Source: Hypsibius dujardini
Taxonomy: Eukaryota > Tardigrada > Eutardigrada > Parachela > Hypsibiidae
DNA: 64,000 nt
Direction of reading: 5' to 3'
NCBI GenBank assembly: GCA_001579985.1
Contig: LRSR01008967.1
Span: 97,585 to 161,584, forward strand
A program made the position numbers and the translations under genes. Each line of letters starts with the position of its first letter. Within the stretch, counting starts at the first letter, position 1. The notes under the pieces are model-generated. The model saw nothing but the letters and a program-made list of their open reading frames with translations, made no database searches and was not told where the DNA came from. Below, piece by piece: positions 1 to 12,182 of the stretch.

Positions 1-130
1 CCATAAGTATATGGAAAAGTGGCACCAACGGATGCGCCCGCAGACAAGGATCCCGTTACAGACAACCGAACCGTCACCTTGTTCATCGAAGACTCGACCG
101 AGGCGGGAATGTCACAAGCAAAGATGGTAA
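1..130 (+). other. possible exon end at window edge
   Basis: One frame stays open from the left edge and encodes a polar stretch containing PTDAPADKDPV and TLFIEDSTEAGM. It runs up to ATG followed by GTAAAA near position 129, which could be a splice donor. No family is recognised and the start lies outside the window. It could equally be a decayed coding or transposon fragment. Confidence 0.2.
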
Positions 131-386
131 AACATCCCCCAAATTTCATTAGAATATAAATTTACTTTTTTAAAAACACTTTCATCTAAAGTTTTTTGTA
201 TAATTAAACAATTAAATAATAATATCAAAAAAATATTTGGTATTCAGGTAATAAATAATAATTGGCGATAATGTGAAAATGTTTGTTTCGTTCCAATTTA
301 GCAATAAATAAATATATTTAAATAATCTCTGTAACACTCTGAGACGAACTTAAACTTAATAATTTTTATTTAACCCCGTATATAAA

Positions 387-532
387 TACTGTACTGCCGC
401 GATTATAACGGTCAGTTTTTTACCCCGGGTGTGCACAACTGTGTGTGTGTGAGCGTGTGTGCTCACTCAGCACACAGGCGTGTGTGACGGAGGCGGGGCT
501 TAACCAACCGTTATAATTGCGGCAGTACAGTA
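387..532. mobile_element. small MITE with TA target duplication
   Basis: Positions 389-412 and 507-530 form an inverted repeat of 24 bp with one mismatch, beginning CTGTACTGCCGC. TA dinucleotides lie immediately outside at 387-388 and 531-532. The interior is GT-rich, about 94 bp long, and has no coding potential. TIRs plus a TA duplication are typical of non-autonomous Tc1/mariner-type elements; the superfamily is inferred from the ends only. Confidence 0.7.
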
Positions 533-2158
533 AGTGGTTTTATTTTCGTTCCCTTCGATACAGTGATATAGGACTTCAATTCGGCGATGCTGTTCGAAAA
601 GGCCAATGAGAAAGAGAACTACACAAATATATCAGCCGAAACCGCGGGAGCAGTCAAGCATCGACAGGCCTTCGCCAACTGGGCGAGAACTTCTGCAGAC
701 GACGTTCGAGGCTGAGACCTTAAGGAACGGTCCGGTGCGCTCAGCGGCACCCGGCAGGAACAGCGTCTTGTTCAGTGGGTCAACGGTCCGCCGTGCACCG
801 GTAAGGACACTAGCCGCTAGTCAGGCACGGAAAACGCATGGAAAACGTTAAGGTCTGGCCAACGGGATGGCGACCTACGTCATACAGGAGCATGTAGGAA
901 AGAAGTTTGTGCTGCTGAACGAGATGGATCTGCCGAGCCGACGTTCTACCGAACGTCGCCGCGTGGCTGGGTTTGTCAATGCAAATAATCTTTCCAAGTG
1001 AGAGGCTGGCAGGATTAGAGCTTGAAATGAATTTCCATTGCTCTATTAGAACGGCGGTATCGTCTCTTGTGTTTAGAAAAAAATATTGCAAGTAATCAGA
1101 TATGTCTGTAATAGACAGTGTCTGTCTGTCTGAAATATTACGATACAAGAAACCCTGTGAAATTCGGGAGATGACGAGAGAAAATGAATGATAAATTTTC
1201 ACTTTGAGTTGAGGCGCAAACAAATTAAGCTGACAGTCAGGTCGGCTGGGACAGAAAGCGGTTCTCTTTGCGAGTATTCACTGTTCGTATAATTTCGATC
1301 CAGTTCGGTATATATTAGGCCTGCGCTTTAAGGTTTAGCCTTAGAGTGCAAATTATTAGCGCCATCTTGATAATATGTTTCTCGCAGCTGAAATCAAAAT
1401 TTTACGTTCACAGGATTCGGACATGTTTTTCAAACACCAGTACTAACTACTATTATTATGTACTACTATTATCACGTGTTCAACTTTGCTTGTATTAAGT
1501 AATTTTAGTGCTTTGTATAAGGATCCCTATGCCACTTCATTTGTGGTGCTTCGTGTTAATTCTGACCTGGTTACACAAATACTCCCGTTATTTGGGAGAT
1601 CGGATGAGCTGTCAGGTTTTCGATTTGTTGAATCAGTTTAAACTCTGAGAAAAGCAGCGGACTGCGGGCTTGTACGGGTGATTTGGACTCTTTCCGAAAT
1701 AGAGGGAGATCTTGCACCATCGCGGCGGACAAAACATTCATCCACATTACATTTCATCGCGCTTCCAGGCTCAATAATCGATTTTTGCTCCTCTGTTGTG
1801 GATTTCTAAGGAGCTAATTGTGAGTCTACATACTTGTGTGTTGTTGAGCTGAACCTTCCGACACCTTTTTCATGCTTACCTGTGATAGAAAGCATACGGA
1901 CCAATTTGATTGGCTTTAGACTGCAGGTATGAACGGTCTATCTATCGCCTAGTGACTGATTGATTGACATGCTTGCTAGACAATTTAGCACTGTTTCTTT
2001 CTTTTCTGTTCAGGTACTGGTTATACCGTCCAACCAGTGATCTTCATAGGCTGGAGTATCGCTTTGCTGAAGTATTCTAAGACGATGGATGCCGGATGAG
2101 AGTCGTGTAGAGAAGGGAGGGAGAGGAGGGAGTGTGCTGCAGCACACCTGCCAGTGTG
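533..2158. other. region upstream of liprin-alpha, no clear gene
   Basis: No convincing gene is seen. A short open frame at about 588-700 (containing NISAETAGAVKH) is interrupted by stops, and neighbouring frames look like degraded coding sequence, perhaps of an old mobile element. The last few hundred bases, which hold a purine-rich stretch at 2110-2132, probably include promoter and 5' UTR of the liprin gene. No TATA box or initiator could be assigned with confidence. Confidence 0.3.
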
Positions 2159-5100
2159 ATGATGGAGATGTATGACTTTGCCCTGATGCCGACGATTAAC
2201 GAGGATGCGGCCAGCTCCCGCGGCTCATTCAACGGCGATGAAGTCGGCATCGAACATTTGATGGTGAATATGGTAAGAAAATAAGCCGATAATGTTTTGT
2301 TTTTCATGTTAATTGCACTTGTATTCTCGTAATAATAGCTTGATGAACGTGACAAGCTCATGGAGGCGCTTAACAATTCCCAGGAGCAGCTTTCCGACTG
2401 TAAGATTCGTATCACCGAATTGGAGAAGGAGAATGAAGCACTCCAGAATCAACTGGACACATCTCTGCCACAGGTACTGTATGCTTGGAGAAAGCACTAC
2501 TTGCTGGCCGTCGGCGCATTGATTGGTTGAGCTGTCCTTGAAATGATCTATCCTTATTCCTTGCCGCTTCGTTTGACAGAATGTGGCTGTCCTTGCAAAG
2601 GAGCTCAACCAGGTGCGCTACCAGTTGGCCGAACGGGATGAGGAAATCACTGAACTTAAGGCCGAACGAAATAATATGAAGGTTTGTATGAACTTCCAAT
2701 TCCTTTTTCATTTTTCCAGACGTCCTTGATCAAACTTGAGTGTCTGTGTCTTGTTGCACGATCCACAATGTAGCTTTTGCTTGAGCATTTGGAGCAAATG
2801 GTCTCCAGGCATGAGAGATCGCTCCGACAAAGTCTCGCTAAGCGACAGCAAACATCCGCCGCCGGGCATGGTGCTACAACCGAAGGTATAAATATAAATA
2901 AGACCATGCTTTGTTTGAGTGACATTTAACAGTCCTCTCTTTGTCTTTCAGTGGAAGTTTTGAAGGCCCTCAGATCCCTCTTCGAGCATCACAAGGTAAA
3001 GAAAGCGTGAACCTCTCTTCATTTCTTTTGATTAGGCCTACCGTCTTTGCATCCGACGTCTTTGCAGGTTTTGGATGAGAAAGTGCGGGAGAAGTTGCGC
3101 TCGTCCAACGAGAAAGTTTCCTTCCTCGAAAACGAGCTTGAGGCCAAGCAAGAAGAAGTTAGCTTACCGAGCCACATTTAAGACCATGCTCTTGCTTTAC
3201 TACCTTTGCCTTTTTTTGCCCTCTAGATTGCCCGACTGTCTGACAAGAGTCGCATTCAGACGGATCAAAATGGCAGTCATGAGTCTTCTCACGCACTTGG
3301 GGTAAGCCCTGTAAAAATGCCAATTGCCCGGTTCGTTTAATCTCAATTCATGTGTTTACGACAGGCTCCAAACGGATTTGAAAGCCCTTCACCTGTCCGA
3401 TATGGCGTCGGGACAAAAGAGCGACCAGATGATTCTGTTGCTGCTCTGGAAATGGCCAAGAAGCTCGCTGGCATGGAGTCTCTTGTTGCTTCACAAAAGG
3501 AGGAGCTGAGTAGGAACAAGGAAACACTAGCTCGACTCGGCCGAGACCTTGCCGAGGTAATCACTGTACTAAGTGGTGAAAGTAGTAAGTTTATTCATTT
3601 GACCAATGACATAATCCATTATGAATGTTACAGGCAAGCAGCGTCAAGCAGGACCTGGAAATTCGGGTTGTGGGTCTGGAGAAGCGTAATCGCGCCGCAC
3701 AGGTTTGGCTTTTCTTTTCTGGGATGAGTACTAGTACTGTGCATTATACAGGTTACATAACGTCTTGACTTTTTTAGGAAGATACTACGGCTCTCCAGGA
3801 CATTACATCCAAGCTTGAAACGGAGCTCATGTCGAAAGATGTCGCCATTCGAACGGTGAGGCTCCAATCTTGCCAACCTATCCACGCTGATTTTGATTTC
3901 CGAAATTCTTTCTGTTCAGCTGAACGACAAACTCCAAAGTCTGCAACAGATGCACGCTCTGTCGGAAAGAGCTTTGGCAAGCTATCGCATAAGTGCGGAG
4001 ACTACGACAAGTGGCGAAAGTGCTTTAGACGATAAAGCAGGATCAACTCTTGTCAAAAGAAAGGGTTCGGCTGAGGAGAATCTCAAAACTTTGGCTGCTC
4101 AATTAGAGGAAAAGAAAAGTGATGTTCAGCGGGTGGGTAATTTTTTTTATTGCTTTTGGGTTAGTCTTTGAAGTTTTGTCTCACTTTGTTTACAGAGCCG
4201 ACAACGAGAGAAGATAAATGAGGAGCTCAACACTAGTCTAACTGGCACCATTGACCAACTGCTAACGGAGCAGGATGAACGCCTTCAGTCTCACCTAAGA
4301 GAACGAATGAACTTTCTCGATGAGAAGGGTCATCTCACACAGGAACTGGAGCGAACAAAACTTGCGTTGGAAGAAAGCATGATGGAGAAGGTAACAGTGC
4401 ACTGTTCTAAATGAATTCGTAAGTAATGTTTGGCATTTGTGTTGTGTTACAGGTGCGTATGGAGGAGCAGTTGAAGCAACAGAGAGCTGCCTTGGCTACC
4501 GCTAATTTAATGAATCATCCACTCAACAATGGCACCAGCTTCCACGGCCGTAGCGGAATGCGCGAACTTAACGGCAGTCCTCATCATAACTTCCTACCGC
4601 ACGATCACGAGAATGTAGATGGTGTTTATAGAAGACACTTACCCGGTCGTTTACAGATGGAAGGCGACCCATCCAGGGTATGTTTGCACTACAGTATACA
4701 TGTACAAGCTGGAGCAACTAAAAGTTTCCCGTTGGATATGTTGCAGGTACAGACAGTCTCGGAAGCCGAATGGGAGAAAATGCAACAGGCTCACGTTCTC
4801 GCTAACGTTCAGCACGCATTTGACTGCTCTATCGACGGACCCGAATCCTTTACCGATGGAGTCCACGGGATGGGGATGGTCTTTGATGATGGATCGAATC
4901 TCATCTCACCTTCCGGGCAAAACGACGCTCAGAGTCTAGCGTTGATGCTGCAAGAACAACTGGATGCTATCAATCATGAGATACGAATGATTCAAGAAGA
5001 GAAACAGAACGTGAGTGTTTGAAAGCCGGTTTATCTCTCATTGATTGGATGGGGCGTTCCTGGAGGCGGGATTACATATACTCAATTGATCCTTCGGCTG

Positions 5101-8100
5101 ATTGATTTCTCTTTTTTTCATTTGCCCCAGGGGCGATATTTGTTATTTTGTCCCTTTATATTTCAACAGGCTGAGCTTCGCACCGAGGAGCTGGAAAGCC
5201 AGGTGGGAAGTGCAGACTTCCGCTTCATCGGCAGAAAATCACCCGAGCTTCTGGCCAATAATGTGAGCACTTTTATTTCTCTCTAATTTCCAGTCATTTT
5301 GTTTAGATGATGGGGTTTGCAATTTTATTGGTAGGACCATAATCAGTATAATGTGGCATCCTCTGCAACCACCGCCGGGAAGTACAGTCCCGCTCAACTT
5401 TTAGCAGAAGTCGAGGTAATAATGTTTATATTTTCTCTGATTTATTCTTAAAAATACCTTGATCACAGGACTGGAAAGAGAACGACGAGGTCCATCCGAT
5501 TCGATGCGAAGCCAGTCCACCGCCGCCGTTCCGTAACTTCCCAGCGTATGATCGGTCAATTTATGGAGATATACCTCAACCGTGAGACGTTTGCTTTATG
5601 CGCCACTCCCTTATAAGTTGATTCGCTTTTTTTTTATTTTCTTCAAGGTATGGCGCAATGGCCGAAGGGAAGCATCAAGGCTCGCCTAGTCCAATCAGTA
5701 GTGCCAACAGTAGTCAAGACTCGCTCCACAAACACTGCCAAAAGAAACGAAGCATTAAGAACTCTTTTGGCCGCCTCTTCAACAAAAAGGACAAGGCCAA
5801 TAAGATGAAAAACTTTCAAGAGGACATACAAGGAATGCAGGCGTTGTCGGACACGGAAGGTTTCCCTTTAATCGATGGGAGTGGGACACTGGACCGAAAA
5901 GGAACACTGAGCAATGACTTTGATCGTAAACGCAAAAAGAAGTAAACTAAGCTTGGATCACTTTTTGTTGTACAGTATTCGAAAGGATGATGAACCTGGC
6001 AGTTGCCATTTGCTGAATATTTGCTTGGCTTTGTTTATGCAGGTTGGAACTTCTGACTGAAGCCATCAGAGCTGGTTCTCCCTTTGCAATGTGGGACGGA
6101 TCGACAGTTGTCGCCTGGCTGGAGGTGTGTCCAAGAAATGCGAGAGCTTCCCTGTTAAGCATGGAATGGAGTATGCATCTGTTTTGTAGCTATGGGTTGG
6201 GATGCCGGCTTGGTATGTCGCAGCTTGCCGTGCCAACGTCAAGTAAGTACCTTTGCCCATTGCTAGTTTACTGTAACTTCCTGGTTCTTAGCCAAATGAC
6301 TCGTTACTATACAGGAGTGGAGCTATCATGGCTGCCCTTAGTGAGAATGAAATTCAAAGAGAAATCGGCATCGGAAACTACCTTCACAGGATGAAACTGA
6401 GATTGGCTATCCAAGAGATGGTTAACCTGACGTCACCATCAGCGCCACCTACTGGTCACACTGTAAAAGTCATAACTTTACTCTCCTTTAGTTGCATTGC
6501 ATTTAGTTATTGATAATATGTTTCGGTTCATGACAGACATTGGCATTTGGAGAAATGAACCACGAATGGATCGGCAACTACTGGCTACCTTCGTTAGGCC
6601 TTCCACAGTATCGGACGACCTTCATGGAATGTCTGGTCGATGCTCGTATGCTGGACTGCCTGACCAAGAAGGACTTGAGGAGCCAGCTGAAGATGGTTGA
6701 TGGCTTCCATAGGTGAGTTAAATATTGCATCCGTTCTGCTTTATTATTACGTGTACTAATAATGACCTTTTCGCTGGTTGCAGGGCAAGTATGGAGCATG
6801 GAGTCTCCTGCCTCAAACGGCTCAACTATAGCCGAAAAGAACTCGAAGAACGCAGAAAGCGAAGCGACTCTGACACCAAAGATGTGATCGTATGGACGAA
6901 TGAGCGCGTTATTCGCTGGGTCAGGGAAATCGGATTGAAGGAGTTTGCCGATAATTTAATCGAATCCGGCGTTCATGGGTATGTATGTCGTTCACTCCTA
7001 ATGCTTGTATTGTAGTTAATCGCCAAAAAGATGCAGGTTATTCTTCGTTCAAATACTTGTGCAGTAGTTTAACGTATTTAAATAATCGCATTTTGCCCGG
7101 TCCGACTCCCATCACGGCTCGATAACGGGTCGGGCCGTAACCGTACTCAGAGCAGGTTGAGCGCTATCGCACCCGTGTTCCAAGTTGGCGCTCAAACTAG
7201 TAATACCGTATTGTACGCAATTTTAGGACATAATGTTCTCTCATCTCTCGTTCGTTCGTTCTCTATCTCCCATCCACCACATGATGATTCAGTTACTCAC
7301 AGGCACTTTGTTCAGATTTTCTACCATCTCCTTCCAGATGTTAGCCTTATTGCCGTCGGAGTAGTACGGATTGCACTCGAGACTTCTTACAGCAGAATCA
7401 AATCATGCCTTACCAGAAAGCGGTTGATGGTGCGCTTGGCTATTTTTAATTTCGGAGAGAAATTGATGCGCAAATTAAAAAAGCGCGGATATAAATGTTC
7501 TTTTGAAAATACGAGGGAAAAAAGGAGCGGAATTATACAGAAAAAACAGCCGTTTCAGTGCACCCCAGTAAAATGTTCATAACTTTTGATCGGCAACGTT
7601 TGTCAAGTCATTTAAAGTCTCAAAAATAGCTAAACGAATTCTGTTTGTCGTAATAAAGCTTTTTTGATGACTAACTAGGGCAGTAATGGAGATTTTCCCT
7701 TCCGTTCCGCAAGAGCTTTTTTTTCACAAATAGCTACCTATTTGTCATGATTTATCATTGGGGTCTCCATGTGGAAATCACATTACCAGATTCAGAAAAG
7801 CATAAGATAGAAAAAGACTTCCTCACCCAGTTTATCTCGTGAGTAGAGGCTTGATTGATTGAAAGCTTACTATTTTCCTTGATTTTCACTTTAAAATTTT
7901 TATAAATAGATTTAAGCAAATCTTTTGACATTATCCCGTGCCAAGTTTAATTTAGAGTTGATTAGCATCAGCCGAAATTTTTTCAATTGTCAGGGGGCGG
8001 AGCTGCGTATATTTTTAATGAGGGACAAAAAACTCTAGCGTAGCCTACCAGAGCTGGCCTATAGCTCCGCCCCCTGAAATTTTAAAAATATTCGGCTCAG

Positions 8101-8915
8101 GCCAATCGACTCCAAATTGAATTTTGCATGGGCAGTGTCAAAACAATTGTTTTAAATGTGTTCTTAAAAATTGACATTTTTTACAGTGAAAATCAAGGAA
8201 AATAGTAAGCTTTCAATCAATCAAGCGTCCACTCACAGCACAAACTGGCTGGGGAAGTATTTTTCTTCCTTATTCTTTTCTGAAACCGGTAATGTGATTT
8301 CCACGCTGAGACTCCTATGATAAATCATGATAAATAGGTAGCTATTTGTGAAAAAAATTTCTTGCCGATTGGGAGGGAAAATCTCCATTACTGCCCGCGT
8401 AAGCAGAGATATGATTCGGGAGAGCCGCAAACTTGACGACTATGTGTTTGAGCCGTAGACGACAGACTGCACGGTCCGACTGGAGTGACTCATCTAGCCC
8501 CAGACCGGAGTCGGGCCGGGCCAAAAGCGATAGCGTTCTAAAAATAGATCTTTCACGGCCGTGGATAGGTCTCTCAAACCGATTACAGAAAACAGATCAA
8601 ACAACTTTGGCCAAATTTTGTGGGTCACTGTGGACAGCTGGAAAAGATTTGCTGTCTTTACTCTTTACAGTGCTGTCATTGCTCTGGATGAGCAGTTCAC
8701 CTGCGAGAGTCTGGCGTTGGCTCTTCAAATTCCAAACTCTAACCGCTATGTATGTTTAAAATTTTGAGTTGTTGAGTGGAGTATAAGTTGAATGATCATC
8801 TTTTTTTCTTCCTCAGGCGCGAGACCAATTGGATCGTGAATTCAAAGATCTCGTCAGCGGTGCTGACAGAAAGGGACCTGGTTTGAGCAAGCAATATCAC
8901 AACACTATAAATTAG
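2159..8915 (+). CDS. PPFIA: liprin-alpha (25 coding exons)
   Basis: Liprin-alpha is a presynaptic active-zone scaffold that binds LAR-type receptor phosphatases, RIM, CASK and kinesin-3. Coding exons run 2159-2272, 2339-2473, 2580-2681, 2774-2885, 2952-2995, 3068-3157, 3227-3301, 3365-3556, 3634-3702, 3778-3855, 3920-4132, 4196-4390, 4453-4677, 4747-5010, 5170-5262, 5335-5415, 5469-5581, 5648-5941, 6043-6124, 6190-6242, 6315-6462, 6537-6712, 6784-6978, 8671-8749 and 8817-8915, all in frame, giving about 1,106 residues. The N-terminal half is coiled coil with family signatures such as [17 protein letters not shown] and [16 protein letters not shown]. Three SAM domains follow ([37 protein letters not shown]). 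Two start ATGs lie in tandem; I chose the first. The protein ends soon after SAM3, without the C-terminal tail found in vertebrate liprins. The 3' region to about 9.3 kb is presumably UTR. Confidence 0.95.
7086..8533. mobile_element. foldback transposon in liprin intron
   Basis: The intron between exons ending at 6978 and starting at 8671 holds a long imperfect palindrome. The arm at about 7678-8010 is matched in reverse complement by about 8070-8397: GGGCAGTAATGGAG versus CTCCATTACTGCCC at the outer edges, and GGGGGCGGAGCT versus AGCTCCGCCCCC near the centre. Weaker inverted similarity extends outward to about 7086 and 8533, rich in CCCGGTCCGACT-like sequence. No clean target duplication was found. 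The left flank carries a decayed coding exon, described separately. The element could fold into a long hairpin in the pre-mRNA. Confidence 0.75.
7289..7445 (-). pseudogene. decayed Myb/SANT-like exon of a transposon
   Basis: Read on the minus strand, this stretch gives LVRHDLILL, a stop, then after one frame change [20 protein letters not shown] and N-K-V-P. The pattern (a hydrophobic LLxEV helix, NPY, then W-K-E-M and L-N-K) matches the Myb/SANT-like DNA-binding domain that often forms the first exon of transposon-associated proteins. A stop and a frameshift show it is dead. A GTGAGT after the last codons resembles the old splice donor. It lies within the left flank of the foldback element and probably belongs to it or to a relative. 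Confidence 0.45.
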
Positions 8916-9363
8916 TTTCACATTCATGTCGCGTCCCCAATCCCGATGCGAGCAGGCAACTATGCAGATGGAAGAGACCTTTCCGGAACGTTCTCTGTGA
9001 TTCTTCTCTCTATTCTTCGGTCACGCAATTATCAGCTCAAGGTTGCTCTGTCACCTTCATAATCTCATGCTGCGTCAGCTATCATGGAATCTTCGCAAGT
9101 GTCACTGCTGGCTGGACCAAACATCATCCCTTCTCGCGTTGTCTCGTTTCTTTTTCTTTCTCATGCTTAAAGCACACTCTTGTTTGTATATAGATATTGT
9201 CACAAATTTAGCCCGGTTGGGTGTGCCAAATGATCTGCGTGGTTTTGTTTGTCTGTTTGATTTACGCTACTTTTTATGAGTATTGTTATTCTTTTTTCGT
9301 TTGCATTTTTATTCAATTAATAATGGCAGATTTTTGTCTCGATGCAATGACCTGACAATAACC

Positions 9364-12182
9364 TTAGAATTGATCGGCTGACAGTGAAATGTTGCTGCTT
9401 TGACCCGAACTTGCCGCGTTGTCAGCGAACCTCCAACCCGACTGGAGAGTATTGCTGAATCCACTTGAAGAGCTCGCGGAGCTGCCGACTTGGACGACTG
9501 CTCCTCGGTTCGCCGTATTGCTGGAAGCACTAAACGTCTGAGGTGAGAATGTGTTGGTACTGATTGCAGCAGCATTGTTGTTGGTTAAGGCACGGAAGCG
9601 AATACTAGTATTATTATTGCCTTGACTTGAGGATAAAGCATTGCTGTCTTGAATTCGCGGTGACGCCCCGTTACTGACGGCATCCCCGACATTGAAGCGT
9701 TGATTTGCATCCTTGTTGGATGAGAAGGAACTATTGTTGTTAAATCGTCCTTGTGCGTCCTCGTCCTTCGTCCTGTAAGAGGGTGCCGGACCAGCAAAGA
9801 TGGCACCTTGTTGACTATTATACGTAGGATTGGCTTCAGAAACGTAGTCAAAACTATCTGAACGCCCATGAGAAGTGGAAGAGGAAAGGGCATCGGCTGC
9901 TGTGAAGCTTTGCTGATTACTGTTCATCCGTTGACCACCATGATTGATGGCCATCTGACGAGGAGCATCAGTGGATGAGATTGCGTTAGTTTGTTGATTT
10001 GAACTGATAAATTGGCTTTGTATCTGCGAGGATGAGGACGAAGATGAGGAGGACAATGCTGCAGGCCGGTCTGGATAAGATATAATATTCAACATTCCTG
10101 AACCCGAACCCGAACCAGAATCGGAATTTGATTGGGCAGAATTTTCCAAGGGCGTGACTACTTGACCAGATCCCGAGTTGAAAGTCATCTGACTTTGATC
10201 ATTTGCTGAAGTTAATCCGGATGCGGTTGTTTGACCAGATCCAGAGTTGGTCATCTGACCTTGACCCAAATTGGATCCGGCCAATAAATCAATATTATTG
10301 GTCGGCACGCCTGATGGGAAAACGGACTGGCTGCCTGTCACGCCGGATACGGATACTTCGCGCTGCTGTTGATTTTGGTCCGCTTGCGGAGGAAAGACAG
10401 GCAGAGACGGTGTAGATTGTTGAATAGGGCTGGCAAAAAATGAGCTGGTCTCTGGTTGAACAGCATTGTTATTGTTTTGACCCGGCATGGCATAAAAGTA
10501 GCTGTAGCGAGTTCGCTCTCCACGAACTCTTACATTACTGATAGGTACAAAGAAGGCTTCGATTCTGCTGGTTGAACTCAGAAACGAATTAATTGGTTGA
10601 ACCATGGTCGGGCTATAAATGCGAAAAGATTAATTAACTCATTCACTTTATTTAGGCATTACTTATGGTATTCATTGAGAAATTTACCTGACTGTCCGTA
10701 GGTCTTTGGCTGTTGTAATTGAATCTGCAGCTGGTCCAAAAAATGTCACTTGTCCCAGCGTTACAAATCCGTCAGTACCCTGGATGGAGTATGCAGACAA
10801 AGACTGATACCGGCCTCCAACAAGATTATAGTTGGGACGTGATGTCGCACTGGCGGAAAGGGCTGTAAAATCCTGACTTGGTTGGGGAAGTATCTCCTGG
10901 AATGGAGCAGCAGTAACGTGTTGCATGTCCACTTGTGCGGAGGGATTGTGACCGTTCGTTTGCTGTGAACTCATGCCGGATAAGGTTTGTCCCTGTTGAC
11001 CGTTAAATGAAGCCGGTGACATTAATACTGGCTGAAACCCTGTGAGTCCGCCGTTGAATTGGTTGTTGGAACTGCTGCTGAGGCTGCCTTGAGTAATCCC
11101 ATTAGGAAGAGATTGGTCGTTGACGGGTTGACGTGAAGAGAGACCGTTGAAATTTGCGGAATTCATCTGGCCACTATTTGATGAAATATCCCGACTTTGA
11201 GAAGAGAATCCTGTCTCAGCGTTAGCAGAGGAAAGAAAGTCGTCCTGCTGATTGGCCGTTTGCTGCGAGGAAGCCGTGCTGAGTTGCTGTTGCGGCTGCC
11301 GATCTTCACCATTTAAATATGCGCGCTGTTGGGGTCGCGGTTGCTGTTGTTGGTTCTGATTGGAGCTATAGTATCTTTGTAATTGGCCGGGATTAGACTG
11401 GTACTGATTCTAATAGAGAGAGCTATTCTTTCATTCCATATAGATTGTAACGCAAGTCTTGAGCACAAATTTGTTGATATATCGCGGCTTACGGGACTTA
11501 TCATTCGACTGGGAATTTGATTGTTGAAGCCTTGATTAACTTGCTGACCGGCAGTCTGGAGAGCTTGAGCTTGCGTGGCATAGTAGACACTGATTCGAGT
11601 TCGCTTGCCGGTACTGTCGGAAGAGAGAAAGCAGACATTGTGCGATTGTAGGAATGTGCTGTTGACTTGACTTACATTGTTACACCATTAAAAACTGTTG
11701 GAAAGGTCTCAAATATGGTGGTGGTCAATATCTGTGGATTGCTCGGTTGAATATCCCTCTGTTCATCTTGATCTTGAGATGATATGAGGGAGGCAAATCC
11801 TTGTCTGGACTGTTGATTTTGTTGGTGCTCCTGTTGGCCCACAGGAAGTACTCTGACGACTGTGAAAAAAAGGGAAACAGTTGAAACAAAAGTTGGATCA
11901 GCTGAATCCAGTGCGTGAAGGAATGGTAAAATACCATTGAGGGTATTCTTCTCCAAGCATTCAGCACAAATTGGACCGGATTGGGATTGTGAGAGAGAAA
12001 AGGAAGATTGCAAATTGAAATTATCGCCCTTGTTCATGAATTGATCTGCAATAGAAGGATGTAATGTAACCCTGAGCCGTTCAAAGTAGCAAAATGAATT
12101 TACCTGCCAGGTATACAGTCGGTAGAAAGGTGATGCAGGAAAAAATGGCGACTGCACTTTGTGACCACATCCCACGCTTCAT
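9364..12182 (-). CDS. secreted Ser/Asn/Gln-rich protein, unknown function
   Basis: I do not recognise a family. Coding exons (transcript order) are 12104-12182, 11676-12045, 11493-11613, 10688-11409 and 9364-10612, in frame, giving about 846 residues, or about 821 if the 75-nt in-frame segment 11860-11934 is removed as an intron. The start MKRGMWSQSAVAIF opens a clear signal peptide ending near VYLAG. The mature protein is low complexity, rich in S, N, Q and G, and poor in cysteine (only the pair in PICAEC is evident). A motif occurs twice: VTITGKRTRISVYYA near residue 190 and VRVRGERTRYSYFYA near residue 470. The composition suggests a structural extracellular material such as silk, glue or cuticle, but that is only inference. 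The gene converges with liprin-alpha, ending about 450 bp away. Confidence 0.75.

Noticed and set aside
7157-7582. 141-codon plus-strand open frame in the liprin intron
   Set aside because: It lies opposite the decayed Myb/SANT exon and within the foldback element; codon use and content look like an antisense shadow.
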